In this document: positions 1-6,089 of the stretch, one piece after another
How the letters are laid out: each line of letters begins with the position of its first letter
Position numbering within the stretch: position 1 is the first letter of the stretch
Source: Calditrichota bacterium
Lineage (GTDB): Bacteria; Zhuqueibacterota; Zhuqueibacteria; Oleimicrobiales; Geothermoviventaceae
Direction of reading: 5' to 3'
Length of the DNA stretch: 8,034 nt
Assembly: GCA_013152765.1 (NCBI GenBank)
Contig: JAADFT010000057.1
Span: 1-8,034, forward strand
Position numbers and translations under genes: made by a program
Notes under the pieces: generated by a model
Seen by the model: only the letters and a program-made list of their open reading frames with translations
What the model was told of the DNA's origin: nothing
The model's database searches: none

Positions 1-13
1 ACTACCCTCCGCT

Positions 14-52
14 GTTCCGTAGCGTTCTCCGTTCCGTCTGTTCTGTTCCGCC
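14..52. repeat. Loose GTTCCG-rich direct repeats
   Basis: The hexamer GTTCCG recurs at 14-19, 31-36 and 45-50, with near-copies (GTTCTCC, GTTCTG) between them. The spacing is irregular, so this is not a clean tandem array. It lies in the short non-coding stretch downstream of the HldE-like gene. The left edge of the window may cut a longer array. Function is unknown. Confidence 0.35.
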
Positions 53-106
53 TCAAGCCGTTTGAACTACTGGCGCTTTTGCTGAGATCTGTACGGCAAC
101 CCTTAG

Positions 107-158
107 CTGCCACCTGCCGACTGCCGACTGCCAACTGCCAACTGCCACCTGCCTACTG
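107..158. repeat. Tandem heptanucleotide repeat at the 3' end of the hldE-like gene
   Basis: Seven back-to-back 7-base units of the form CTGCCNN start at 107, 114, 121, 128, 135, 142 and 149. A decayed eighth unit starts at 156. Read on the minus strand, in the direction of the HldE-like gene, the unit is CAGTTGG or a one- to two-base variant. The TAG stop codon of that gene (153-155) lies inside the first unit, so the array begins within the last codons and continues into the 3' flank. Similar heptamer arrays are known from some bacteria (for example the STRR repeats of cyanobacteria); whether this one is related is unknown. Confidence 0.85.
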
Positions 159-1664
159 CTTCCCGCTTTCCTCCCGTTTGTGCACCTTGAGGATTTTCTC
201 GATCAAATTCGTCGTCGACATGCCCTCAGCGCCCGGCAAAAGGGCAATCTCGCCGCCGTAGCCTTCCACGATTCGCCGTTCTTCCTGATTGATGGTGTCC
301 AGCGTGTAGTCGCCACCTTTGACGTAGACGTCCGGCTGGAGCTCAGCGATCAGTTGCTTTGGCGACTCTTCGTCGAAAATCACCACGTAGTCCACGCAAC
401 TCAGGGAGGCCAGGAGTTTGGCGCGCTGGGCCTCTTGCACGATCGGGCGCGTCGGGCCTTTTGTGGCGCGGACTGAGGCGTCGCTGTTCAGTCCCACCAC
501 GAGCAGGTCGCCGAGCGAGCGGGCCTTTTCCAGGTAAAGGATGTGGCCTACGTGAAGTAAGTCGAAGCAGCCGTTCGTCCAGACCACGCGCTGACCCCGA
601 CGCTTGGCCTGCACTACAATTTCTCGCAGTCGGTCTCTCTCCACGATCTTTTCGGCCTGCAGCCGCGCCTGAGCACGGTCCAGGTAGCGCACCAGCTCAG
701 CCCTGGGTACCACAGCCAAACCCGGGTAGGAAACGGCGAGGCTGGCCACTTTGGTCGCCAGCTCGGCTGCGTTTTCCGCGGGTTCACCAGCTGCCAGAGC
801 CAGTCCAAACAGGACCGAAACAGTTTCACCCGCGCCGGTGACGTCGTAAACGCGCTGGGGCTCGACTGCGACGGCCTCCGAGCCCTTTTCGGTTACCAGC
901 ACGGCCGACCGTGCCCCGCGTGTTAGAAGCACGCTGCCTGCGCCGGTCTGTTCGCGAAGGCGCTCGGCGGCCTGGACGGCGGTTGCTTCGTCAGTCGGGC
1001 GGATGCCGGTGGCACGGCTCGCTTCGTCGTCGTTGACGACCACGGCGCTGAAGCCTCGCAGCTGGGAGGCGCGCGTCTGCGAGTCTCCCACGACCACGAC
1101 TTTGCCTTCCTGTGCAGCTCGAGCCAGCAGAGCAACTACCTGTTCGCTGGCGACGCCCAGGTCCTGGTCCACAAAAAGCACCACGTCAACCTGGTCGAGC
1201 TTCTTTTCCAGCTTTGACAGAAGGGAGGAGAGGGCACCTCCGGTCAGCCCGGCGCGGTCCACCCGCCGCAAACGCAGCACCTCTTGTCTGGGGTTGTGCT
1301 CGGCCTCGGCCACAACGTGCGTACGGGTGGGTGTCGCGACCGTGTCGTCCGCCACAACCGACGACACGTCTACGCCGTCTGCGCGAAGGATCTCGAGGAT
1401 TTGTTCGCCAGCGGCGTCTTTGCCGACAGCTGTCGCGAGCGCGACGCTTCCGGCGTACTGAGCCGCAAGACGGGCCGCAAATCCGGCGGCACCGACCTCT
1501 GAAACCGAGCCAGTGACGTCCACAACAGGAGTTGGCCCTTCTTTGGCAACCCCAACCATTCTGCCGGTGATGGTTTCCTCAAGGACAACGTCCCCCACAA
1601 CGAGCACACGGAGCTTCTCGATTTTCCGAAGAAGCTCGCGAGTCTGTTCACTTGTCAAAGTCAT
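153..1664 (-). CDS. hldE: HldE/RfaE-like bifunctional protein: PfkB-type sugar kinase plus nucleotidyltransferase
   Basis: This 503-residue protein has the HldE domain order. In that family the N-terminal ribokinase-fold domain phosphorylates D-glycero-beta-D-manno-heptose 7-phosphate at O1, and the C-terminal domain adds AMP, giving the ADP-heptose precursor of the LPS core in the cytoplasm. The kinase domain covers about residues 18-330, with VVGD at 22-25, LTRGARS at 247-253 and DVTGAG at 274-279. The nucleotidyltransferase domain (about 358-492) is well conserved: GCFDLLHVGH at 365-374, KGGDY at 449-453 and STTNLIEKI at 483-491. The kinase half is unusual. The catalytic Asp after GAG is Glu280 (codon 825-827), the substrate-site Asp of the DxxLD motif is Glu29, and the usual GGAANVA loop reads VGAAGFA (57-63). 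The ATG is preceded by GGAG about 8 bases upstream. The nucleotidyltransferase function is the safer call; kinase activity or substrate may have changed. E. coli HldE is 477 residues. Confidence 0.85.
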   Translation of the reverse strand: MTLTSEQTRELLRKIEKLRVLVVGDVVLEETITGRMVGVAKEGPTPVVDVTGSVSEVGAAGFAARLAAQYAGSVALATAVGKDAAGEQILEILRADGVDVSSVVADDTVATPTRTHVVAEAEHNPRQEVLRLRRVDRAGLTGGALSSLLSKLEKKLDQVDVVLFVDQDLGVASEQVVALLARAAQEGKVVVVGDSQTRASQLRGFSAVVVNDDEASRATGIRPTDEATAVQAAERLREQTGAGSVLLTRGARSAVLVTEKGSEAVAVEPQRVYDVTGAGETVSVLFGLALAAGEPAENAAELATKVASLAVSYPGLAVVPRAELVRYLDRAQARLQAEKIVERDRLREIVVQAKRRGQRVVWTNGCFDLLHVGHILYLEKARSLGDLLVVGLNSDASVRATKGPTRPIVQEAQRAKLLASLSCVDYVVIFDEESPKQLIAELQPDVYVKGGDYTLDTINQEERRIVEGYGGEIALLPGAEGMSTTNLIEKILKVHKREESGKQ

Positions 1665-1760
1665 TCAAAACACTCCACACTGGTTCATTTCTTGACTGGC
1701 CGGGATGGTAAGACAGGTACAACCCGACTGGACTCCCGACGCAGGTCGGTAACGTCGGTC

Positions 1761-1793
1761 AAACAGAAAATCCTGGCTCAGCTGACAGCCAGG
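1761..1793 (-). terminator. Probable intrinsic terminator after the GH38 gene
   Basis: Read on the minus strand, arms CCTGGCT (1787-1793) and AGCCAGG (1772-1778) form a 7-bp stem with an 8-base loop, followed by the T-rich tail ATTTTCTGTTT (1771 down to 1761). It lies about 86 bases past the stop of the GH38-like gene and about 100 bases before the hldE-like start. The two minus-strand genes may therefore be separate transcription units. The tail is interrupted, so termination may be partial. No convincing promoter for the hldE-like gene was found in 1665-1878. Confidence 0.5.
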
Positions 1794-1878
1794 GTTGCAG
1801 CTGGAAAGAAGGACAGGTGCCCGCGTGCGACCTCGTCGGCTGGGCAGATTAAGCCTTGCGCTTGTACCTCAGGGTTGC

Positions 1879-4680
1879 TCACAGCCGCTCCAGCTCGACC
1901 GTCACGATTTTTTTCGGGCCCACCGTCAGGAAAACCGTGTTGCCCTCGCGAACGCTCAGGGGCTCCTGCCGTTCCTCGTTCAGGTTCAAGAGCCACGCGT
2001 GTCGCAGTGGCCAGCCGAAGCGCAGCGAACCGTTGACCGACTTGTCGGTGGGGTTGTACAACCGAACGACCGCTGTGGTACGCCCGTCTTCGGCCGACTT
2101 GAAAGCACTGAGTTGCAGGGTCTCCGGCTGGATCTCGAGGGCGGAGAAAGAGAGCGGCAGGGTACCGCGCCCGACACCCGTTTGGGCTGTTCGAATCGGT
2201 ACCAGGAAACGCTCGGCGACCTCCGGCACATTGGCCTCGGCCCAGGTACCCGCGTGCGGGTAAATGGCGTAGCGGATCACGTGCTCACCGGGGGCCTGCG
2301 AAAGGTGCATTTCTGGGTGGCGCTCCCAGCGCCAGGACACGGTAGTCAGCGCCACCTCGAACGCTCGCAGGAGCGTTACAGCGAGGGTGCGCCCGGGCCT
2401 GTCTGCCACCTCGTACTCGCGGAGGCCTTCGCTGAGGAAGGCCAGCCCAACTTCGCCGTCGCTGACGTCCACAAAGCGCTGGAACGGGTGAGTGGGATTC
2501 CACGTGCCGCGCCAGGGACTGTCGGGTCCGCGGTCGATTGGCCTGGCAACCACATCAAAGGGCGTCTCGGCGTAGCTGTGTGTGGCGTGCTCAAGGCCCG
2601 TTGGGAACAACACCCGAAGACGGTGGTCCCGCGCCCGATTGACCACACGCGTCTCGACTTCCAAAAAAGGTCTGTCAGCCCGCAACGTCAGCGTGCTCGT
2701 GATGTCCAGCGGCACGGTTTCCTCGCTGCGGCCGGCGTCGTCGCCTTCGGCGTCCAGGCGCCGAATTTCGTTTCCGCGCCCTTCCCGAAGCGAAACGGGC
2801 ACGTCGAGAGTCAGGTGTACGCGGTAGCTGGCCACCAAGGGCGTGTCCTGGAGAAGCTCGATTTTCGCCCGGCAACCCTCGCTGGTCACGACGCGGTCGT
2901 AAGCCGGAGGGATGTGCCGCCAGGCATGGCCAGCTTCACCGGAGTCCTCGAACACGTGCTGGTTGGCAAAAAGGTGACCGCTGCGTTTGTCCAGAAGGTC
3001 GAAGGATCCATTCTCCCGGATGGTGACGCGCAGAAAAGCGTTCTCGAGAGTGCGGGGTTGGGGTACGAGCGTTCCTTCCAGCCGCTCGGGCAGCTCCCGC
3101 GGGCGAAGCAAGAAAGTCTGGTAGCCGAGTGCCGGCAGGTCCTTGAAGTGAGCCTGCAGGTGCACGCGGATGCCCGGCATTTCCATCGTAGCGTCGCCTA
3201 AGTGGCGAACGACGGGCCGCGCCTCGTGGCGTGCCACTTCCCAGATCTGTAGCGGTTGACCTTGCAGGTCGACAACGTCGAAGTGCTCGAGTCCGAGGTC
3301 TTCTGGCAGATCCACGACCAGGTCCACTACGTCAGACCGCGGTCGGGGAGACGGGTTGTAGGCCACGAGCAGGACGGCGTCTCGCGGTAGCGAACTCCCG
3401 TCCGTGTGGCTTTGCAGGTCCTGCAGGGCGTTTCGAAGCACGGTGCTGGAAAGCGAAACGACCTGATCGAGACGGTAGTGCATGTCGCGCTCGATCTGGT
3501 CCACGCCGCTCCCGGCGATGCTGTCGTGCGGGTGCGCCCTGAGCAGGTACTTCCAGGCCAGGTCCAGGAAACGGCGAGAATCGCTTGCACCTGCGAGCCA
3601 GGCCAGGGTGGCAAAGGGCTCCGCCAGGCGTTGCAGGGCAATTTCGGCTCGCGCGTTGGCGCGTTTCAGAGAAGGACGCGCCGACGTTACGTCGCCGTAG
3701 AGGTGGGCGCGCGAACCCAAGCGCCGGGGAGTCCGCCGCTCACCCCTCAAGACAACCAAGTCCCGACTTTCTCTGCGAGCTGCTTCGATCCACTCGGGCA
3801 GGCTGGAAAAACGTACTTCGGCGTCGGGCAGCAGCTTCTGCGCCTCGCGCACGATTTCAAGCGTCGAAAGACTGGGTTGCGTAGAGTCCATGCCGTCCAT
3901 GGCCGCGAGGTGGCGGGTCGTGGCGTGCTGTTTTTCCTCCTCGACGAAGCGTTGCAGAACCTCGAGCAGGCGATCGCGGTCCAGGTGCTCCTCGGGAGCA
4001 ACGAGGAAAAAGTGAGTGGCGGCCAGGTCCTCGGTGTTCAGGTGAAACGGAACGCCGCCCTGGCGCCAGTCGTAATGCCGTTCCAGCGTTTCTTTGCCCC
4101 AGGTTGCCGGACGGAAGACTTTGAAGAAGAAGTTGTAGCGAGCGAACGAGCCCATCCTGGAGGCGAAAAGCTGCGTGCCGTCGGCACCCTCGAAAATGAA
4201 CTCCGAGGGGGCTTCGTCCGGGCGAATGCCGTGGTAGAACAGGATCGAGTTGATCCCGAAACCAGCGTAGATCTGGGGCATCTGCGAGCACTGGCCGTAC
4301 GAGAAGGGCGAGTAGCCGATTTTCATCACGCGACCGAAGGACTGTGCCACGCGGTGGCCACGCAGAAGGTTACGAACCAGACTCTCGCCCGAGACCAGAA
4401 ACTCCTCGGGAAGCGTGTACCAGGGGCCGATCCAGAGCCTGCCCTCCTTGACCAGGCGCTCAAGGCGAGGCCTGTCTTCGGGGTAAATCTCGAGGTGATC
4501 TTCGAGGGGAACAGTCTGAGAGTCGAGCAGGTAGCTCTTGTACTCGGGTTCCGTTTCCAGGACGTCCAGCAGTTTGCGCATGAACTGCGTGAGCATGAAG
4601 CGTGTTTCCTGGAAACTGTACAGCCATTCGCGGTCCCAGTGTGTGTTCGGGATGACGTGGATGACGACGTTGCCTGGCAT
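1879..4680 (-). CDS. GH38 alpha-mannosidase-like protein, MngB-related, lacking the canonical nucleophile
   Basis: This 933-residue protein has no signal peptide and is probably cytoplasmic. It follows the E. coli MngB (mannosylglycerate hydrolase, about 877 residues) pattern from end to end. The GH38 catalytic domain contains HWDREW (14-19), where His14 and Asp16 match the zinc ligands. A central helical domain contains HPHDS (383-387), where His385 matches another zinc ligand. The C-terminal beta domains carry DHRLR (685-689), LSEGLREYEV (749-758) and RLYNPT (873-878). Asp265 in DGMDS aligns with the acid/base. The nucleophile motif, PDSFG in MngB, reads PFSYG at 125-129, so the Asp that is both nucleophile and zinc ligand is Phe126 (codon 4303-4305). 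The start at 4680 was chosen because AAAGGA lies 8 bases upstream and family similarity begins there; an open frame continues upstream to 5169 but does not look like protein. Substrate is unknown, and it may be a pseudoenzyme or an enzyme with altered chemistry. Confidence 0.88.
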   Translation of the reverse strand: MPGNVVIHVIPNTHWDREWLYSFQETRFMLTQFMRKLLDVLETEPEYKSYLLDSQTVPLEDHLEIYPEDRPRLERLVKEGRLWIGPWYTLPEEFLVSGESLVRNLLRGHRVAQSFGRVMKIGYSPFSYGQCSQMPQIYAGFGINSILFYHGIRPDEAPSEFIFEGADGTQLFASRMGSFARYNFFFKVFRPATWGKETLERHYDWRQGGVPFHLNTEDLAATHFFLVAPEEHLDRDRLLEVLQRFVEEEKQHATTRHLAAMDGMDSTQPSLSTLEIVREAQKLLPDAEVRFSSLPEWIEAARRESRDLVVLRGERRTPRRLGSRAHLYGDVTSARPSLKRANARAEIALQRLAEPFATLAWLAGASDSRRFLDLAWKYLLRAHPHDSIAGSGVDQIERDMHYRLDQVVSLSSTVLRNALQDLQSHTDGSSLPRDAVLLVAYNPSPRPRSDVVDLVVDLPEDLGLEHFDVVDLQGQPLQIWEVARHEARPVVRHLGDATMEMPGIRVHLQAHFKDLPALGYQTFLLRPRELPERLEGTLVPQPRTLENAFLRVTIRENGSFDLLDKRSGHLFANQHVFEDSGEAGHAWRHIPPAYDRVVTSEGCRAKIELLQDTPLVASYRVHLTLDVPVSLREGRGNEIRRLDAEGDDAGRSEETVPLDITSTLTLRADRPFLEVETRVVNRARDHRLRVLFPTGLEHATHSYAETPFDVVARPIDRGPDSPWRGTWNPTHPFQRFVDVSDGEVGLAFLSEGLREYEVADRPGRTLAVTLLRAFEVALTTVSWRWERHPEMHLSQAPGEHVIRYAIYPHAGTWAEANVPEVAERFLVPIRTAQTGVGRGTLPLSFSALEIQPETLQLSAFKSAEDGRTTAVVRLYNPTDKSVNGSLRFGWPLRHAWLLNLNEERQEPLSVREGNTVFLTVGPKKIVTVELERL

Positions 4681-4733
4681 GCCTGTTTCCTTTGCGCGGA
4701 TTCCGGACGAAATGGGACTCGAAAAGCGCCGCA

Positions 4734-4762
4734 AAGATAAGAAACACAGGCGGAAAAAGCAA
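4734..4762 (-). promoter_or_regulatory. Putative sigma70 promoter of the GH38-like gene
   Basis: On the minus strand, TTGCTT (4757-4762) is followed after exactly 17 bases by TATCTT (4734-4739). Each hexamer matches consensus at three to four positions. The -10 box ends about 53 bases before the ATG at 4680. The spacing is ideal but the hexamers are moderate. The arrangement closely matches the promoter proposed for the MFS gene at the right end of the window, which adds some support. Confidence 0.45.
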
Positions 4763-5054
4763 ATGCCGGGTAGGTAGCAGACGCGAACGAAACAGAGCCG
4801 GGCACTGCGGTCGGGGAGGAAGGCGGTGACGCGTTGTTTCTGAAGGCCTTTGGAAACGTCGGGTTTCTGTCGCGTCTTAGGCGGCTTGCGGGGGAAGCCG
4901 GGTGAGAAAGCGAGGACGGACCGCACGAGGTGGCGTGGTGTGCGAGACGCGGGGATGGTTTTTTGCGGTCGGAGCGTGGAAATCTGTCCGAATTTGTGTC
5001 TCAAACCGTGTGGTGCTGCCATCCAACAAGTGACGGAATTTGTCCAAACAGAGT

Positions 5055-5063
5055 TGCTGTAAT
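5055..5063 (+). promoter_or_regulatory. Possible extended -10 promoter of the NifX-like operon
   Basis: TGC followed directly by TGTAAT (5058-5063) fits the extended -10 form TGn-TATAAT with one mismatch in the hexamer. No good -35 box lies at the expected distance, which extended -10 promoters can tolerate. Transcription would then start near 5070, exactly at the base of the hairpin at 5070-5088. Position and sequence are suggestive only. Confidence 0.3.
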
Positions 5064-5069
5064 TGACGA

Positions 5070-5094
5070 GTCTCGCCGCCGGCGGGACTTTTTT
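5070..5094 (+). terminator. Intrinsic-terminator-like hairpin upstream of the NifX-like operon (terminator or leader attenuator)
   Basis: The plus strand forms an 8-bp GC-rich stem (5070-5077 with 5081-5088, one T-G wobble) closed by a 3-base loop, followed by six Ts (5089-5094). This is the classic intrinsic-terminator form. No plus-strand gene lies upstream within the window, because the neighbour on that side is transcribed away. It sits 40 bases before the NifX-like ATG. It could end a small RNA, act as an attenuator in the operon leader, or be a 5' stabilising hairpin. On the minus strand no T-run follows, so it is oriented for plus-strand transcripts. Confidence 0.65.
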
Positions 5095-5134
5095 GTGGAA
5101 GCTGCTGTCTCGAAGTGACCAGAGGAGGTGAACG

Positions 5135-5527
5135 ATGATCATTGCCGTTCCTGCAGTCGCTCCAGACATCGACGCCGAAATGGACCGCCGACTGGGGCGC
5201 TGCGCGTACTTTGTGTTTGTGGACAGCGAGACGGGTGAGTGGAAGGCCGAGCGGAATCCAGGTGCCGACGCTGCCAGTGGCGCCGGGGTCCTGGCTGTGC
5301 AGACGATCGTGAACGGCGGCGCGGAGGCGCTTGCGGCTCCCGACTACGGACCAAATGCCTACGAAGCGCTGGCGGCCGCTGGCGTCAAGATGTACCTGGC
5401 CAAGAGCGGCACAGTGCGGGAGATCGTGGAGAAAGTCAAGAAGGGCGAGCTGGAACCCGTGAGCGGGGCCACGAGCGCTGGCATGCACGGACCCGGTCAC
5501 GGCGGCGGGCGGATGCGTCGTTGGTAG
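5135..5527 (+). CDS. NifX/NifB C-terminal-type (MTH1175-like) small protein
   Basis: This 130-residue protein matches the dinitrogenase iron-molybdenum cofactor biosynthesis family, whose characterised members bind or carry iron-sulfur or FeMo-cofactor precursors. It starts with a short beta strand (MIIAVPAV), then LGRCAYF at 20-26, the counterpart of the family's HFGR motif but without its His. It also has YGPNAYEALAAAGVKMYL at 71-88 and SGTVREIVEKVKKGEL at 91-106. The C-terminus is rich in Gly with two His and two Met (117-127). Stand-alone members are common in organisms that do not fix nitrogen and mostly have no known role; no nif gene is visible here. The Shine-Dalgarno AGGAGGTG ends 4 bases before the ATG. 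It is first in an operon, and its stop is 16 bases before the methyltransferase-like start. Family call is firm, function unknown. Confidence 0.85.
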   Translation: MIIAVPAVAPDIDAEMDRRLGRCAYFVFVDSETGEWKAERNPGADAASGAGVLAVQTIVNGGAEALAAPDYGPNAYEALAAAGVKMYLAKSGTVREIVEKVKKGELEPVSGATSAGMHGPGHGGGRMRRW

Positions 5528-5543
5528 CCGCGAGGGTGGCGAC

Positions 5544-6089
5544 GTGACCGGCCTGGACCAGGAGTTCAAACGCCGTTTGAGGCGGCTTGTGCCCGGCGCT
5601 GCTGTTCTCGTGTTTTTGGGCTGGGCGCTGGACCATTTTGTGTTCACTGGCTGTTTGCTTGACACACTTGGGTGGGCTCGCCCCGCGGGAGTGGTTTTGC
5701 TGCTGGCCGGTTTCTCGCTGGCCGGGGTGAGTGGACGCCAGCTCACGCTCTACGGGCGTCGGGACCCTTCGCTACCGCGCGGCACCACCGACCAGCTTGT
5801 GGATCGGGGCCTGTTTTGCTGGATGCGGCATCCGGCTTTCACCGGGTTCGCCCTGATCCTGGTTGGGGGCGGCCTGGCCGCGAAGTCCTGCGGATTCACT
5901 TTCGTTTCGGCCCCGATCGGCCTTGTCTACCTGGCCTTGTTCACGTACCTGGTGGAGGAGCCGCAGCTTGTCGAGCGGTTCGGCGAGTCCTACCGCCGCT
6001 ACAAAGAGCAGGTGCCGGCTTTTCTGCCGCTCCCGTGGAGGCGCTGCCGTCGTTCCACTTTGGCAAAAGGAGGCAACGGCCATGCCTGA
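5544..6089 (+). CDS. Isoprenylcysteine carboxyl methyltransferase (ICMT/PEMT-like) family membrane protein
   Basis: This 181-residue protein looks like a small integral-membrane methyltransferase. It has hydrophobic segments near residues 17-37, 44-62, 98-112 and 116-136. The ICMT-type SAM-binding signature is clear: RGLFCWMRHPAFTG at 88-101, then EEPQLVERFGESYRRY at 138-153 and VPAFLP at 157-162. Such proteins use S-adenosylmethionine at the membrane; bacterial members rarely have known substrates and need not modify prenylcysteine. The GTG start at 5544 is chosen because GAGGG lies about 7 bases upstream and it follows the NifX-like stop by 16 bases. The last 8 bases overlap the next gene, and the tail codons contain that gene's Shine-Dalgarno, which implies coupled translation. 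The substrate cannot be predicted. Confidence 0.82.
   Translation: MTGLDQEFKRRLRRLVPGAAVLVFLGWALDHFVFTGCLLDTLGWARPAGVVLLLAGFSLAGVSGRQLTLYGRRDPSLPRGTTDQLVDRGLFCWMRHPAFTGFALILVGGGLAAKSCGFTFVSAPIGLVYLALFTYLVEEPQLVERFGESYRRYKEQVPAFLPLPWRRCRRSTLAKGGNGHA

Larger units (their letters stand above)
4681..5134. other. Divergent intergenic region with control signals but no supported gene
   Basis: These 454 bases lie between the divergent starts of the GH38-like gene and the NifX-like gene. I see no credible coding sequence: the open frames on both strands have no domain pattern and look compositionally random. The left part holds a probable promoter for the GH38-like gene. The right part holds a possible extended -10 element and a strong terminator-like hairpin for the plus strand. 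The middle contains a direct repeat of GAATTTGT (4990-4997 and 5036-5043) and a 7-base segment complementary to the hairpin's 5' arm (4942-4948). Confidence 0.7.

Noticed and set aside
107..158. CRISPR array
   Set aside because: The repeats are 7 bases, contiguous and without spacers, and no cas gene is nearby.
1795..3201. Long plus-strand open frame (468 codons) opposite the GH38 gene
   Set aside because: It is antisense to a clearly conserved gene, has no recognisable domain, and is explained by high GC content suppressing stop codons.
3406..4740. Long plus-strand open frame (444 codons) opposite the GH38 N-terminal half
   Set aside because: Same reason: it is a codon-composition shadow of the conserved gene, without protein-like features or a plausible start.
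4919..4970. Inverted repeat GACCGCA / TGCGGTC with a nearby six-T run
   Set aside because: The 7-bp arms are 38 bases apart and the T-run lies inside the loop, not after the stem, so it does not fit a terminator. Such a match is likely by chance in GC-rich DNA.
4681..5169. Upstream extension of the GH38 reading frame by 163 residues
   Set aside because: The extension shows no domain pattern or family similarity and would overlap the NifX-like start. The ATG at 4680 has a good ribosome-binding site and coincides with the start of family similarity.
5135..5527. Evidence for nitrogen fixation from the NifX-like gene
   Set aside because: Stand-alone members of this family are widespread outside nitrogen fixers, and no nif structural or assembly gene is present here.
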